Made by a program: the position numbers and the translations under genes
The notes under the pieces: generated by a model
The model's input: the letters and a program-made list of their open reading frames with translations, nothing else
What the model was told of the DNA's origin: nothing
The model's database searches: none
Shown here: piece after piece, positions 44,568-53,959 of the stretch
Layout of the letters: each line of letters begins with the position of its first letter
Numbering within the stretch: the first letter of the stretch is position 1
Source: Chryseobacterium shigense
Lineage (GTDB): Bacteria > Bacteroidota > Bacteroidia > Flavobacteriales > Weeksellaceae
Assembly: GCF_900156575.1 (NCBI RefSeq)
Contig: NZ_FTNY01000003.1
Location: forward strand, 1-64,000
DNA: 64,000 bases
Direction: 5' to 3'

Positions 44568-45605
44568 ATGGAAAAAGAAATAACAACATATCATAAAGAG
44601 CTGACAGAATTCGTGGAAACAATGCCTTCTTTTCCAGCCTCGTCTTTCAATGCAACGTTTGAGTATGATACCGGAAAATTAATTAAAATCTTACAGAAAA
44701 AAGAGGTATTTGAAATATGCAATACGGACGAAGAACAGTATGATTCAATAGACCGGACTGACCGGGAACTAGGAAAAATTGTTTCCGATCTCCTTAGAGA
44801 AACAAATCTGGATCAGTCCTTAAAAGATTACCTTGATATTGAAAAGAAAATTGAAGACTCTTTTTCCGGAAATCTCTATATGTACGCCAAGCAAGGAGCG
44901 TTATCTGTAAAATCACTTTATTACTATAAGATCAAGGATTTTCCAAAGGCTCTTACCTTCACTTTAGAATGTTTGGTTCTGAATGACTATCTCGTCCAGC
45001 AGGGTATTTATACTTTAAATTTAAGATGCTTTGAGCAGAATAAAAACATCTCAAGAATATATTTCAGAGACCACCAGGAAGAATCCGGACACCAGCTTAT
45101 ATTCAATCTGATTAACTATCTTCTTAACGGGGTTAATGAAAACCTTTACGGGAATATTTTCAGCCATAACCAATATTGGATGAAAGTACCCATTATAAGA
45201 GAAACTTATTCATATGAGCTTTTTACGATGATCACCGAAGACATGATCAGGTTTAATATTCACAGTAAAGAATTTCTGCCGGATAATTGGTACTCAGGGT
45301 TAGATTTTGAAGTCAACACTCCGGACAGACAGATTATCTATAACTGGATCTACATCAATAAGCAGCTTCGGGATTCCAATTATAAAGATTATTTTCAGGG
45401 TTTAATGTATTATTTCCAGCAGTCGTATAATCAGTTTTATGATATTCTGAAAATATCTTTGCTTCTTGATCTTTATAAGTTTGCAGAAAAGAACAGCTCT
45501 GTAAATCCTGTACTGACACGGGAAATCATTGATTTTATGGAAAACAAATTATACTTTAATCAATCGATCCGTACACTTCTTATTAAAAATATTTTCAAAG
45601 CATAA
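44568..45605 (+). CDS. Unknown protein of the lanthipeptide operon
   Basis: A 345-residue soluble protein, rich in Tyr, Leu and Asp, with an all-helical look and no motif I recognise. No signal peptide or membrane segment is seen. Residues from about 95 (YMYAKQGALSVKSLYYYKI and DFPKALTFTLECLVL) resemble a helical-repeat layout. It starts 4 bases after lanC and ends 5 bases before the exporter gene, so it is part of the operon. It could be a dedicated modifying enzyme, chaperone or immunity factor. The ATG at 44568 is chosen; a TTG at 44556 would overlap lanC. Confidence 0.8.
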   Translation: MEKEITTYHKELTEFVETMPSFPASSFNATFEYDTGKLIKILQKKEVFEICNTDEEQYDSIDRTDRELGKIVSDLLRETNLDQSLKDYLDIEKKIEDSFSGNLYMYAKQGALSVKSLYYYKIKDFPKALTFTLECLVLNDYLVQQGIYTLNLRCFEQNKNISRIYFRDHQEESGHQLIFNLINYLLNGVNENLYGNIFSHNQYWMKVPIIRETYSYELFTMITEDMIRFNIHSKEFLPDNWYSGLDFEVNTPDRQIIYNWIYINKQLRDSNYKDYFQGLMYYFQQSYNQFYDILKISLLLDLYKFAEKNSSVNPVLTREIIDFMENKLYFNQSIRTLLIKNIFKA

Positions 45606-45610
45606 CGTAT

Positions 45611-47812
45611 ATGAAAATTATTATTCAGCATGATCAGATGGATTGCGGCCCGGCATGTCTTGCCATGGTAGCCAGCAATTATGGAAAAAACTACAGTCTT
45701 CAGTATCTGCGTGACAATTCATTTATCACGAAAGAAGGAGTGTCTATGTTCGGTATCGTTGAAGCATCAAAAAAAATCGGTTTTGAGACATATCCGGTAA
45801 AACTCACCATAGAAAAACTGATCAGCTCACAAGAATCTTTCCCCTGTATCCTTTACTGGGGTAAAAACCATTTTGTGGTTCTAAAGAAAGTAACTAAAAA
45901 ATTTTTGTCCTCAGACTATACTTTTCAGATTGCAGATCCGGCACACGGGTTGATCTCCATTAAAGAACAGGAATTTAAAAAATACTGGATTTCCAATGAC
46001 AATATGGGAATAGCTTTATTTTTAAAGCCTACCGCAGAATTTTTTAATCTTCAGGTTCCGAAAGAAAAAAAAATAACCCTGAATTATATCCTGCAATATC
46101 TTACTCCCTACAAAAGACAGCTTATCGTCATGTTTTTTTTATTGTTGGCAGGAAGTGCTGTAACCCTTGCCTTTCCTTTTTTGACGCAGGCATTAATAGA
46201 TGATGGAGTAAGTGCAAAAAATCTTAATCTCATCGCATTAATTCTTCTTTCACAATTAGGATTATTCCTGGGATCAATCACTATAGAGGTGGTCAGAAAC
46301 TGGCTCATGCTTTTTATAGGGACCAAACTGAGCATTACCATTATCTCGGAATACTTAAAAAAGATGCTCCAGCTTCCCATCAGATTTTTCGACACAAAAA
46401 AAATGGGGGATTTCAATCAGAGGATACAGGACAATGAAAGGATAGAAGAATTTCTTACTTCACAGAGTTTGCTTACATTTTTCTCCATTATCAATTTTTC
46501 GGTTTTCTTTGGAGTTCTTCTTTATTACAATTATACTATCCTCACGGTCTACCTGATTCTTACGGTGCTCTCTATAGGATGGTCTTATTACTGGCTGAAA
46601 AAAAGGAAAGTTTTAGATTACCTCCGCTTCCAGCAGCGTGCAGAAAATCAGGAATCCGTATTTGAGATCATTAAAGGTGTTACGGAAATGAAGCTTAATC
46701 AGTTTGAAGATTTCAAACGCAGTCAGTGGGAAGAAGTACAGCAAAAGTTATTTAAAGTAAATATTAAAATACTAAAGCTAAATCAAATTCAGCTTTCTGG
46801 TTTTGAATTTATGAACCAGCTGAAAAACATTCTTGTCACTTTTCTGGCTGCAACGCTTGTTGTGAATGATAAGATGACTTTGGGTGGACTGCTTAGTGTC
46901 TCTTACATTATCGGCCAGATGAATTCACCGGTTAATCAGCTCATCAGTTTTTTCCGGTCACTTCAGGATGCAAAGCTCAGCCTGGAAAGGTTGAACGAAG
47001 TACAGAACTATCCTGCTGAAGAAAGTCCGGGACAGGTAGCATTACCTTTATATACAGAAAATAATTCTGAACTCAAAGGAATCAGTTTCGACGACGTAAG
47101 TTTTCAATACGCAGGCAGTAAATCTCCCTATGTATTAAAAAATATCAATCTCTTTATTCCCGAAGGAAAAATAACAGCTATTGTAGGGGCCAGCGGCAGT
47201 GGCAAAACAACGCTGATGAAACTCCTGTTAAAATTTTATGAGCCTACAGAAGGCAAAATTTCGTATGACGACATCAATATTAATGATATATCTCCCGAAA
47301 ACTTAAGAAGCAGTTGTGGAGTGGTAATGCAGGATGGATATATATTCTCCGACAGTATCGAAAGGAATATTATAACCGGTGAAAAAAATGCAGATCAGGC
47401 AAAACTCAGACAGGCTGTAAAAACGGCCAATATCGAGGAGTTTATTGAATCCCTTCCTTTAAGATATGAAACCAAAATAGGTGCTTCAGGCAATGGAATT
47501 TCCGGTGGACAGAAGCAGCGTATTCTTATTGCACGTGCGGTATACAAAAATCCACATTATATTTTTTTCGATGAAGCTACATCAGCTCTGGATTCAGAAA
47601 ATGAAAAAATTATTCATGATAATCTTCAGGAGTTTTTTAAAGGAAAAACAGTGATCATCATTGCGCATAGACTTTCAACGGTCAAAAATGCAGATCAGAT
47701 CCTGGTTCTTAAAAATGGAGAACTTATAGAGAAAGGAAATCATCAGCAATTAGTCAGCGAAAGAACCGAATATTTCAATTTGGTCAAAAATCAATTAGAG
47801 CTGGGACTGTAA
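45611..47812 (+). CDS. lanT: Peptidase-containing ABC transporter (C39), lanthipeptide export
   Basis: A 733-residue exporter with an intact N-terminal C39 peptidase: QHDQMDCGPACLAMV holds the catalytic cysteine (C13), KNHFVVL the histidine and IADPAHG the aspartate. The membrane domain spans about 165-440, and the ATPase has GASGSGKTTLM, ISGGQKQR, YIFFDEATSALD and AHRLSTV. It should cut the three precursors after EIIGG and export the cores. It resembles the exporter at 26573-28765 along its whole length, showing a common origin. Unlike that one it has no HlyD gene beside it. Confidence 0.95.
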   Translation: MKIIIQHDQMDCGPACLAMVASNYGKNYSLQYLRDNSFITKEGVSMFGIVEASKKIGFETYPVKLTIEKLISSQESFPCILYWGKNHFVVLKKVTKKFLSSDYTFQIADPAHGLISIKEQEFKKYWISNDNMGIALFLKPTAEFFNLQVPKEKKITLNYILQYLTPYKRQLIVMFFLLLAGSAVTLAFPFLTQALIDDGVSAKNLNLIALILLSQLGLFLGSITIEVVRNWLMLFIGTKLSITIISEYLKKMLQLPIRFFDTKKMGDFNQRIQDNERIEEFLTSQSLLTFFSIINFSVFFGVLLYYNYTILTVYLILTVLSIGWSYYWLKKRKVLDYLRFQQRAENQESVFEIIKGVTEMKLNQFEDFKRSQWEEVQQKLFKVNIKILKLNQIQLSGFEFMNQLKNILVTFLAATLVVNDKMTLGGLLSVSYIIGQMNSPVNQLISFFRSLQDAKLSLERLNEVQNYPAEESPGQVALPLYTENNSELKGISFDDVSFQYAGSKSPYVLKNINLFIPEGKITAIVGASGSGKTTLMKLLLKFYEPTEGKISYDDININDISPENLRSSCGVVMQDGYIFSDSIERNIITGEKNADQAKLRQAVKTANIEEFIESLPLRYETKIGASGNGISGGQKQRILIARAVYKNPHYIFFDEATSALDSENEKIIHDNLQEFFKGKTVIIIAHRLSTVKNADQILVLKNGELIEKGNHQQLVSERTEYFNLVKNQLELGL

Positions 47813-47915
47813 GAAAAACTTTTTCAATGATCAGATTCAGATGTCACTATAAAAAGTTCAGTATTGAAAATGTAATGTGAAAATAAGTTACATAAAACTA
47901 TGGTAATTCATCTTT

Positions 47916-47948
47916 AATTTATCATTCTAAAATTTTAAATGATAAATT
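47916..47948. terminator. A/T-only hairpin after exporter gene
   Basis: AATTTATCATT (47916-47926) pairs with AATGATAAATT (47938-47948). Position fits the 3' end of the lanthipeptide operon transcript, but a stem with so little G+C would be a weak terminator. Confidence 0.35.
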
Positions 47949-47962
47949 ACCAAAATAAAAAA

Positions 47963-47988
47963 GGGAAAGTAATACTTATTACTTTCCC
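47963..47988. terminator. Terminator beside tRNA-Met
   Basis: Stem GGGAAAGTAAT (47963-47973), loop ACTT, stem ATTACTTTCCC (47978-47988), with an A run before it that is a T run on the minus strand. It terminates the tRNA transcript and can also act on the exporter side. Confidence 0.75.
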
Positions 47989-47996
47989 TCTTATTG

Positions 47997-48070
47997 TAGC
48001 GAAGACGGGAATTGAACCCGTGACCTCAGGGTTATGAATCCTGCGCTCTAACCAACTGAGCTACCTCGCC
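47997..48070 (-). tRNA. tRNA-Met (CAT)
   Basis: On the minus strand a full cloverleaf can be read: acceptor stem GGCGAGG / CTTCGCT (two G-U pairs), D arm AGCTC...GAGC, anticodon loop TTCATAA with anticodon CAT in stem CAGGA/CCCTG (one A-C mismatch), T arm ACGGGTTCAATTCCCGT. CCA is not encoded. It is an elongator-type Met tRNA, although an Ile2 tRNA with modified C34 cannot be ruled out. It marks the right edge of the lanthipeptide region; no attachment-site duplication was seen. Confidence 0.93.
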
Positions 48071-48114
48071 GTTTTGGTGGTGCAAATATAGAAAATATTT
48101 GTTTACCACCAAAA

Positions 48115-49407
48115 TTATTTTAGCTTAAAATATTCTAAAACATCTCCCACATGGTCTGGTTTATTGATTATCTTATTGTTAGCATCTAAAATAAAATACG
48201 TCGGAGTTGCATGAACATTGTAAGTATCTACATAACTACTGTTCCATCCTCTTAATTCGGAATCATTGATCCAAGGGAATGCCGCAATTTTTTGAGTATA
48301 TGAAGCTTTATCTGTATCTAATGAAAGACCGATAATCTGAACATTTTTTGACTTTAAATCATTGTATTTTTCCAATAATTTCGGCAGTTCACTTTCACAG
48401 TGTGAACATGTGGACGACCAGAAAATAATCACTTTTTTATCAGCTTTCACATCATACAGCGACTTGGCAGATGTATTGGCTGCTGACTGAAATTTAACGT
48501 TAGGAAAGGTTGCTCCCATTTCAACATTGGCATTAGATTTTAAAGTCGTCGCCAGTCTGTCATTAATGGTACATTTAAGATTTTTGGCCAATGTAAGATA
48601 TTTAGTTTTAAATTCTTCCATATCATACGCATCAAAAATATCAATAAGCTCTGAAAGAACAGTCTGCCCTCTCGGAGTTTCAACCTTTAAACGGTCTAAA
48701 AGCGTGTCTACTGAACCTGCAACATTGGTATTGCCTCCCGAATTAAGATAGGAGACCAAAACAGGTCTTAAAAGGGAAGAAGACTCAAGCATATCATTAG
48801 ACTTATCCAGGAAGTTAACAATATCATCAGGAGTGACCTTTTTAGCAGGATCTGTAGAATTAGATAAGAACTTACTGTAGTTGGTATTATAATATGAAAT
48901 AAACGGATGTTTTGCCGCATCAATGCTATTGCTTGTTCCGGAAAGTCTCTCTATTTCTGTTTTAAGTGCTTTTCCGAATTCGGTATTGTCTTTATAATAC
49001 TCCTTGATTTGTGCTAATGCCGGAAGAATGAGTTCTTTTTTCTGAGAACCTTCCTGCTGTCTGCTCATAAGATCATTGGCTTCATCAAGATAGGCGACGT
49101 CTTTGATCTTATTATTTTGCACCTCAAGTTTTACACTTACGTTTTTATTTTCAGAAATAAAGCTCACCGCATTATTTGAAGCAGGAAAATAGACTTTCAT
49201 CATTCCCATATAATGATTGGGATATTTAAAAGTCCATGTATTATTCTTGCTCTGTTCTTTTGTCACGATGATGTCTTTGGAACCGTTTAATGTATATAGA
49301 ATGGCATCCTGATCTTTAAATTCGGCAGGAGCTTGTACTGTAACGGTAAACTGGGCCTGCAAAGAAAATGCAGCTAATACTGCAGATAATATATATATCT
49401 TTTTCAT
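48115..49407 (-). CDS. TlpA/ResA-like thioredoxin-fold protein
   Basis: A 430-residue exported protein. Residues 1-19 are a signal peptide ending in SLQAQ. The N-terminal third is a beta-rich domain like those preceding thioredoxin folds in Bacteroidota, the middle is helical, and the C-terminal 140 residues are a TlpA/AhpC-TSA-like thioredoxin fold with active-site motif WSSTCSHCESELP (CSHC) and the cis-proline in VHATPTYFILD. It should reduce or exchange disulfides in the periplasm. It is read in the same direction as the T9SS cargo genes upstream but has a terminator between them. Confidence 0.88.
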   Translation of the reverse strand: MKKIYILSAVLAAFSLQAQFTVTVQAPAEFKDQDAILYTLNGSKDIIVTKEQSKNNTWTFKYPNHYMGMMKVYFPASNNAVSFISENKNVSVKLEVQNNKIKDVAYLDEANDLMSRQQEGSQKKELILPALAQIKEYYKDNTEFGKALKTEIERLSGTSNSIDAAKHPFISYYNTNYSKFLSNSTDPAKKVTPDDIVNFLDKSNDMLESSSLLRPVLVSYLNSGGNTNVAGSVDTLLDRLKVETPRGQTVLSELIDIFDAYDMEEFKTKYLTLAKNLKCTINDRLATTLKSNANVEMGATFPNVKFQSAANTSAKSLYDVKADKKVIIFWSSTCSHCESELPKLLEKYNDLKSKNVQIIGLSLDTDKASYTQKIAAFPWINDSELRGWNSSYVDTYNVHATPTYFILDANNKIINKPDHVGDVLEYFKLK

Positions 49408-49422
49408 AAAGTAAAAATAAAA

Positions 49423-49448
49423 AAACTCTCTGATTAATCAGAGAGTTT
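49423..49448 (-). terminator. Palindromic terminator
   Basis: A perfect 26-base palindrome built from AAACTCTCTGATT (49423-49435) and its complement (49436-49448). On the minus strand a T run follows. It ends the transcript of the small membrane protein gene and the T9SS cargo gene. Confidence 0.8.
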
Positions 49449-49468
49449 AATGCTATTTTAATAAAATT

Positions 49469-49687
49469 TTAGGCTTTTACGCTTTTAATTTTTTTTGTAT
49501 AGAATATAATAAGTGCAATGGCAACTACAGATAGCAGATAAACATACGTATCAATAGGTGATGCTGCAGCTCCTGGTCCTACTGTTCCTGTACCCCCTCC
49601 TCCTGGTACGGGCGGTATATCATCTGCCTTGACCAGCAGCACTGCAAATAGAAAAAGAGCGGATAATAGTTTACTAATAGTTTTCAT
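49469..49687 (-). CDS. Small membrane protein with PGGGG linker
   Basis: A 72-residue protein: a signal peptide (residues 1-21, ending VKA), a Pro/Gly-rich linker (PPVPGGGGTGTVGPG), the ASPIDTYVYLL turn and one C-terminal membrane helix followed by a basic end (KKIKSVKA). Proteins of this build are common in flavobacteria next to T9SS cargo genes, but their role is unknown to me. It starts 5 bases after the end of the T9SS cargo gene and is surely in its operon. Confidence 0.8.
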   Translation of the reverse strand: MKTISKLLSALFLFAVLLVKADDIPPVPGGGGTGTVGPGAAASPIDTYVYLLSVVAIALIIFYTKKIKSVKA

Positions 49688-49692
49688 AATAT

Positions 49693-51627
49693 TTATTTTA
49701 AGATTTTAGTGTTAACAGTTTCTCCCTTATCAGAAACAATTTTTACAACATAAGAATTTTTAATAGCGCCGTTAAGCTCAATTACAAAATCCCTAGATGC
49801 ATCAACTGCCTTTTTAGAGATAACCAGTTTACCGCTCATATCATAAACTTCAATATCTGCTTTTTTCCAGTTTGGATCGAATCTAACAATGTAGTTGGTA
49901 ATTTCTGCATTATATACCACCACTGTTCTTGAAGGTGTAGCCGCAATATCTTTTGTCGTTAACACCACATTGCTCGGTTCCCCGTAATATAGATCATAAG
50001 ATGAAACAGCGTTAGGTGCAATTCCTCCCTGCTTTGCCTGCTGTACAGTACCGTTAGATGCTTTATAGTAAAAGCCGATACCAGCAGAAAGCAGATGAGT
50101 TCCGGCAGGAACTAACTCTCCGTTTTCTCTTATTTCAAATTTATAAGATTTAACTTTATCTGTTCTGTAATTTACAAGTTTCACATTTTTACCTGCAAAA
50201 TTACTTTCATTGGCTTCATTGATATATAACCAATATTGTCCTGTATAATTGGTATCATATCCTCCATTTAAAGCTTCTTCATATGTACCAATCATATTTT
50301 CTGGAGTAGATGTTGCCTGAACAGTAGTAGCTACAGAAGTCTGGTGACCTGTAGTAAAATTAGGTGAAACTACATAATAAGTTCTCGCTACTTCTTTTCC
50401 ATCAGCATCTAACCCAATGACTCCTAGTTGTTTTACAGTTCCTTCAATACTTTTACCACCGTTTTTGGCAGCAGTAACGCTATAATCAGTTGCTGCAGCT
50501 CGTACCGTCTGGTTAAACCTTCTAAGAGTATTAAAATTCAATGTCTGTGCTGCAGAGGTTCTTAATTTCAGCACAAAAGTCTGCATTGGCTTGATAATCA
50601 TACCAATATCTCCAACCGGAACTCCTCCGGGAGTAGTATAAGTCTGAATTAATGCTCCTGCACTGTAAGCATTTCCTTGAGCCCCTACCATTACAGTACC
50701 TGGATCGTATCTAACTCCCCAAATATTAGAGATGTTATTTCCATCAGTAGTTCCTGCATTTTCTACATATCCAATTCTTGATAAATCAAGATTGGTTAAG
50801 AAAGGATTTCCAAACTGATAAATATTTTTACCGTATGTGTTTCCCCATGGAGTAATTGAAACTTCGAATTGATCCTGTAGATAGGTATTGTACCTTTCGT
50901 TATACGCATTAACAGTGGTACCTCCTGGTCCAAAAGGGACGTTTCCTCCATTTTGAAGCGTGGTATTGCTTGCCAATGTAGTAAATGGACGACCGTTAAC
51001 AGTACGAAGCGCACTACTTGTGTCCAAATTATTATTGGCAGATCCCAACATATAATATATGGTACCATCAGTGGTTGGAGCAAGTAAATCTGTAAAATCT
51101 GCAACAGCTGCTGTGTTGTTTATTTTTAAGATTTCATTGTTGCTTCTTCGTGTGTTAGTAAATGTTTTACCAAGCTCAGTGGATAATGTATTCAAAAGTT
51201 TACCAGAGAAAGGGATTGCGACCTGCTGGTAAAAATTGCCATTTCCATGTTTCTTGGTTCTGAATTCTTTACTTACGATTCCGGTAATCTGTCCCTGGCT
51301 TAAACCATCAACATATAATTGTCCGTAAGTAGATACGTCGTCGGTAGCCGTTGGAGTATTAAGTCTTAAAATAATATTTCCACCATCGGTTTTATCTCCA
51401 CCGCCAGTGTCAACTGTTTTAAACGCATCTCCGGCTGTACCTACAACCATAACGTTTCCATGCACATCCAAAAGGCCATTACCTCTTGTCTGTACACCTC
51501 CACCACTATAAACAAGGGTGCCTTCGCTCACATACATATTAGCATTAGTGTCAACGTGACATAGTATCTGCGCCTGAACAGAGTAACTAATTGCTAAAAG
51601 ACCTATAGCAAATAAACTTTTTCTCAT
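49693..51627 (-). CDS. T9SS cargo-type cell-surface protein
   Basis: A 644-residue exported protein. The signal peptide ends near SVQAQ (residue 19). The long middle part is beta-rich, with Gly/Asn/Thr-rich repeats and no enzyme motif. The last 75 residues fit a type IX secretion C-terminal sorting domain (IEVYDMSGKLVISKKA, then SYVVKIVSDKGETV), so it should pass through SprA and be attached to or released from the surface. Its function is unknown; an adhesin-like role is possible. Confidence 0.85.
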   Translation of the reverse strand: MRKSLFAIGLLAISYSVQAQILCHVDTNANMYVSEGTLVYSGGGVQTRGNGLLDVHGNVMVVGTAGDAFKTVDTGGGDKTDGGNIILRLNTPTATDDVSTYGQLYVDGLSQGQITGIVSKEFRTKKHGNGNFYQQVAIPFSGKLLNTLSTELGKTFTNTRRSNNEILKINNTAAVADFTDLLAPTTDGTIYYMLGSANNNLDTSSALRTVNGRPFTTLASNTTLQNGGNVPFGPGGTTVNAYNERYNTYLQDQFEVSITPWGNTYGKNIYQFGNPFLTNLDLSRIGYVENAGTTDGNNISNIWGVRYDPGTVMVGAQGNAYSAGALIQTYTTPGGVPVGDIGMIIKPMQTFVLKLRTSAAQTLNFNTLRRFNQTVRAAATDYSVTAAKNGGKSIEGTVKQLGVIGLDADGKEVARTYYVVSPNFTTGHQTSVATTVQATSTPENMIGTYEEALNGGYDTNYTGQYWLYINEANESNFAGKNVKLVNYRTDKVKSYKFEIRENGELVPAGTHLLSAGIGFYYKASNGTVQQAKQGGIAPNAVSSYDLYYGEPSNVVLTTKDIAATPSRTVVVYNAEITNYIVRFDPNWKKADIEVYDMSGKLVISKKAVDASRDFVIELNGAIKNSYVVKIVSDKGETVNTKILK

Positions 51628-51702
51628 TGTATAAATTATTTGTGTGTTAATACAATCTTCACCCGCAAAGGTAAGATTTTTTTTAATAGAAAAAAAAATA
51701 TT

Positions 51703-52893
51703 TTATTTATTAACAAAAATATTATCCTCAGTTAATATGATTTCCTTCTCTTCCCCTATTGAAAACATATAATCTTCCAGTACCTTTTCGGTTGTTCCTC
51801 TTAAGCCTCTGGCCCCCAATCCCTTTTCAATCGTTTCTTCTACGATCTTTTCAATGGCACCGTCTGTGAAAACCAAATTGGCACCGTCCATTTTGAACAG
51901 CTCTACAAACTGATTGATAATGGAATTCTTAGGTTCTTTCATAATTCTTACCATGGTCTCTTTGGTGAGTTTATCGAGGTAAGTAATGATTGGAAATCTA
52001 CCCAAAAGTTCAGGAATTAATCCGAAAGTTCGAAGATCAATAGCATTAATATGGGTTAAGATATATTCATCTTCATCCGTTTTATTGATTTTTTCAGAGC
52101 TGAATCCTATTGCCTGTTTATTCATTCTTCTTTCAATGATCTCTTTGATCCCATCAAAAGCACCTCCCGCAATAAAAAGGATGTTCTGGGTATTCACCTG
52201 AATATATTTCTGATCCGGATGCTTTCTTCCTCCCTGAGGCGGAACGTTGACAATACTTCCTTCCAGAAGTTTCAACAGTCCCTGCTGTACTCCTTCTCCG
52301 GACACATCTCTTGTAAGACTCGGGTTATCTGATTTTCTAGCAATTTTATCGATCTCGTCAATAAATACAATTCCTCTTTCAGCTTTTTCCACATCGTAAT
52401 CAGCCACCATAAGAAGTCTTGAAAGAATACTTTCCACATCCTCTCCTACATAGCCTGCTTCTGTGAGAATCGTAGCATCCACGATACAGAAAGGAACATT
52501 CAGCTCTCTCGCAATGGTTTTAGCCAAAAGCGTTTTCCCTGTACCGGTCTCACCTATCATAATGATATTTGATTTTTCCAGCTCTACTTCTCTGTTTTCA
52601 TCTTTAGCGTGAAGAAGTCTTTTATAATGATTGTAAACCGCGATCGACAGTTGTTTTTTTGCCTGATCCTGTCCAATTACATATTGGTTAAGAAATTCTT
52701 TGATTTCTTTCGGTTTCTTAAGTTCGTCTATATTTTCTGCAGGACCAGAAGCCCCAGGTTTGGAAACACTGTCTTTTACAATAACGTGCGCCTGTTCGAT
52801 GCAGTTTTCACAGATAAATCCGCTCTGCCCAGAAATAAGCATTTGTACTTCATTTCTTTTTCTGCCGCAGAATGAACATTGATTTGAATTCAT
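51703..52893 (-). CDS. clpX: ClpX ATP-dependent protease ATP-binding subunit
   Basis: AAA+ unfoldase that feeds proteins to ClpP. The 396-residue protein has the N-terminal zinc finger (CSFCGRKRNEV ... CENC) that recruits adaptors and substrates, Walker A GETGTGKTLLAK, Walker B IVFIDEIDKIA, pore-loop GYVGEDVES, the IGF-type ClpP-docking loop (KQAIGFSS) and the sensor-2 region GLGARGLRG. Length is slightly short of the Escherichia coli protein but complete. clpP is not in this window. Confidence 0.97.
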   Translation of the reverse strand: MNSNQCSFCGRKRNEVQMLISGQSGFICENCIEQAHVIVKDSVSKPGASGPAENIDELKKPKEIKEFLNQYVIGQDQAKKQLSIAVYNHYKRLLHAKDENREVELEKSNIIMIGETGTGKTLLAKTIARELNVPFCIVDATILTEAGYVGEDVESILSRLLMVADYDVEKAERGIVFIDEIDKIARKSDNPSLTRDVSGEGVQQGLLKLLEGSIVNVPPQGGRKHPDQKYIQVNTQNILFIAGGAFDGIKEIIERRMNKQAIGFSSEKINKTDEDEYILTHINAIDLRTFGLIPELLGRFPIITYLDKLTKETMVRIMKEPKNSIINQFVELFKMDGANLVFTDGAIEKIVEETIEKGLGARGLRGTTEKVLEDYMFSIGEEKEIILTEDNIFVNK

Positions 52894-52914
52894 ACTATAT
52901 TATATAGGTTAAAG

Positions 52915-52946
52915 AAAATCGTAAAAAATTTCTTTTTTACGATTTT
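52915..52946 (-). terminator. Terminator after HIT gene region
   Basis: AAAATCGTAAAAAA (52915-52928) pairs with TTTTTTACGATTTT (52933-52946). It lies between the end of the HIT-family gene (52954) and the start of clpX, on the minus strand, so it terminates the greA-HIT side. Confidence 0.75.
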
Positions 52947-52953
52947 ATACTTT

Positions 52954-53343
52954 TTAAGAATTAATAATTGAGTGTTGGATCTCTTTATATTCTTCGTCTG
53001 TTAATTTCAATCTTTCATTTTTGAAGTTCATGTCTTCCACCTGGTTTAAGGGAATAAGGTGAATATGAGCATGCGGAACTTCAAGTCCAACTACAGCTAC
53101 TCCTACTCTTACGCAAGGCACTGCATTTTTTATCTTTTGAGCGATCTGCTGTGCAAATCCCCAAAGGTTTTTATATTCTTCGCTTTCCAGATCAAAGATC
53201 AGGTCAACTTCTTTTTTAGGAACTACCAGCGTATGTCCTTTCACCAGGGGCATTGCATCAAGGAATGCTATAAAATTGTCATCCTCGGCAATTTTGTATG
53301 AAGGGATTTCGCCGTTGATGATCTTTGTGAATATACTGCTCAT
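52954..53343 (-). CDS. HIT family nucleotide-binding hydrolase
   Basis: A 129-residue cytoplasmic protein of the histidine-triad family, close in build to Hint. It has the N-terminal SIFTKIINGEIPSYKIAEDD, the central LVKGHTLVVPKKEV and the triad VPHAHIHLIPL (HxHxH) near residue 98. Such proteins hydrolyse AMP-linked substrates such as adenosine phosphoramidates. It lies 36 bases downstream of greA on the same strand and may be co-transcribed. Confidence 0.93.
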   Translation of the reverse strand: MSSIFTKIINGEIPSYKIAEDDNFIAFLDAMPLVKGHTLVVPKKEVDLIFDLESEEYKNLWGFAQQIAQKIKNAVPCVRVGVAVVGLEVPHAHIHLIPLNQVEDMNFKNERLKLTDEEYKEIQHSIINS

Positions 53344-53379
53344 ATTTTTAGAAGTTAAATTCCGGATTTTGTACTTAGA

Positions 53380-53850
53380 TTATAGAGTAATTTCCAATAC
53401 CTCGAAAGACAATTTGTTTCCGTTTGGCAATGTAATATCTGCTGTTTCGCCTATTACTTTTCCAAGCAATCCTTTTGCGATAGGGGTATTCACAGAAATT
53501 CTTCCTGTCTTAAGGTCGCTTTCATTATCCGGTACCAATGTAAACACCTGTTCCAGGTTGGTTGCATTGTTTTTAAGTCTTACCGTTGTAAGGATAGAAA
53601 CCTTTGAAGTATCTAATTGACTTTCATCTATGATCTTGGAAGTTGAAATAATATCTTTAAGCTTTGAAATTCTCATTTCAAGCATACCCTGAGCCTCTTT
53701 GGCCGCGTCATATTCGGCGTTTTCAGATAAATCTCCTTTATCTCTTGCTTCTGCAATCTGCTGGGTAATTTTTGGTCTTTCTACAGTTTCTAACTGTTCC
53801 AGCTCAGCTTTCATTTTCTCTTGTCCCTCCTTTGTTACATAGCTTGCCAT
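53380..53850 (-). CDS. greA: Transcription elongation factor GreA
   Basis: Rescues stalled RNA polymerase by stimulating cleavage of backtracked RNA. The 156-residue protein has the N-terminal coiled coil with the two acidic tip residues (ARDKGDLSENAEYDAAKEAQ) and the C-terminal FKBP-like domain (VNTPIAKGLLGKVIGETADI). The frame opens three codons earlier, but the ATG at 53850 (MASYVTKEG) gives the standard start. It is divergent from the lipoprotein gene at 53960. Confidence 0.96.
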   Translation of the reverse strand: MASYVTKEGQEKMKAELEQLETVERPKITQQIAEARDKGDLSENAEYDAAKEAQGMLEMRISKLKDIISTSKIIDESQLDTSKVSILTTVRLKNNATNLEQVFTLVPDNESDLKTGRISVNTPIAKGLLGKVIGETADITLPNGNKLSFEVLEITL

Positions 53851-53959
53851 AATTTTCAAAATTTAGGTTTGGTATAAAAAAATAATCCGACATTTGCCGG
53901 ACAATGTATTACGTGTTATATCGTTTAACTTTTACAAATATATAAAAATTTAAATTGAA

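Noticed and set aside
47997..48070. tRNA-Met as an integration site for the lanthipeptide cluster
   Set aside because: No duplicated tRNA end, integrase or direct repeat was seen on the other side of the cluster.
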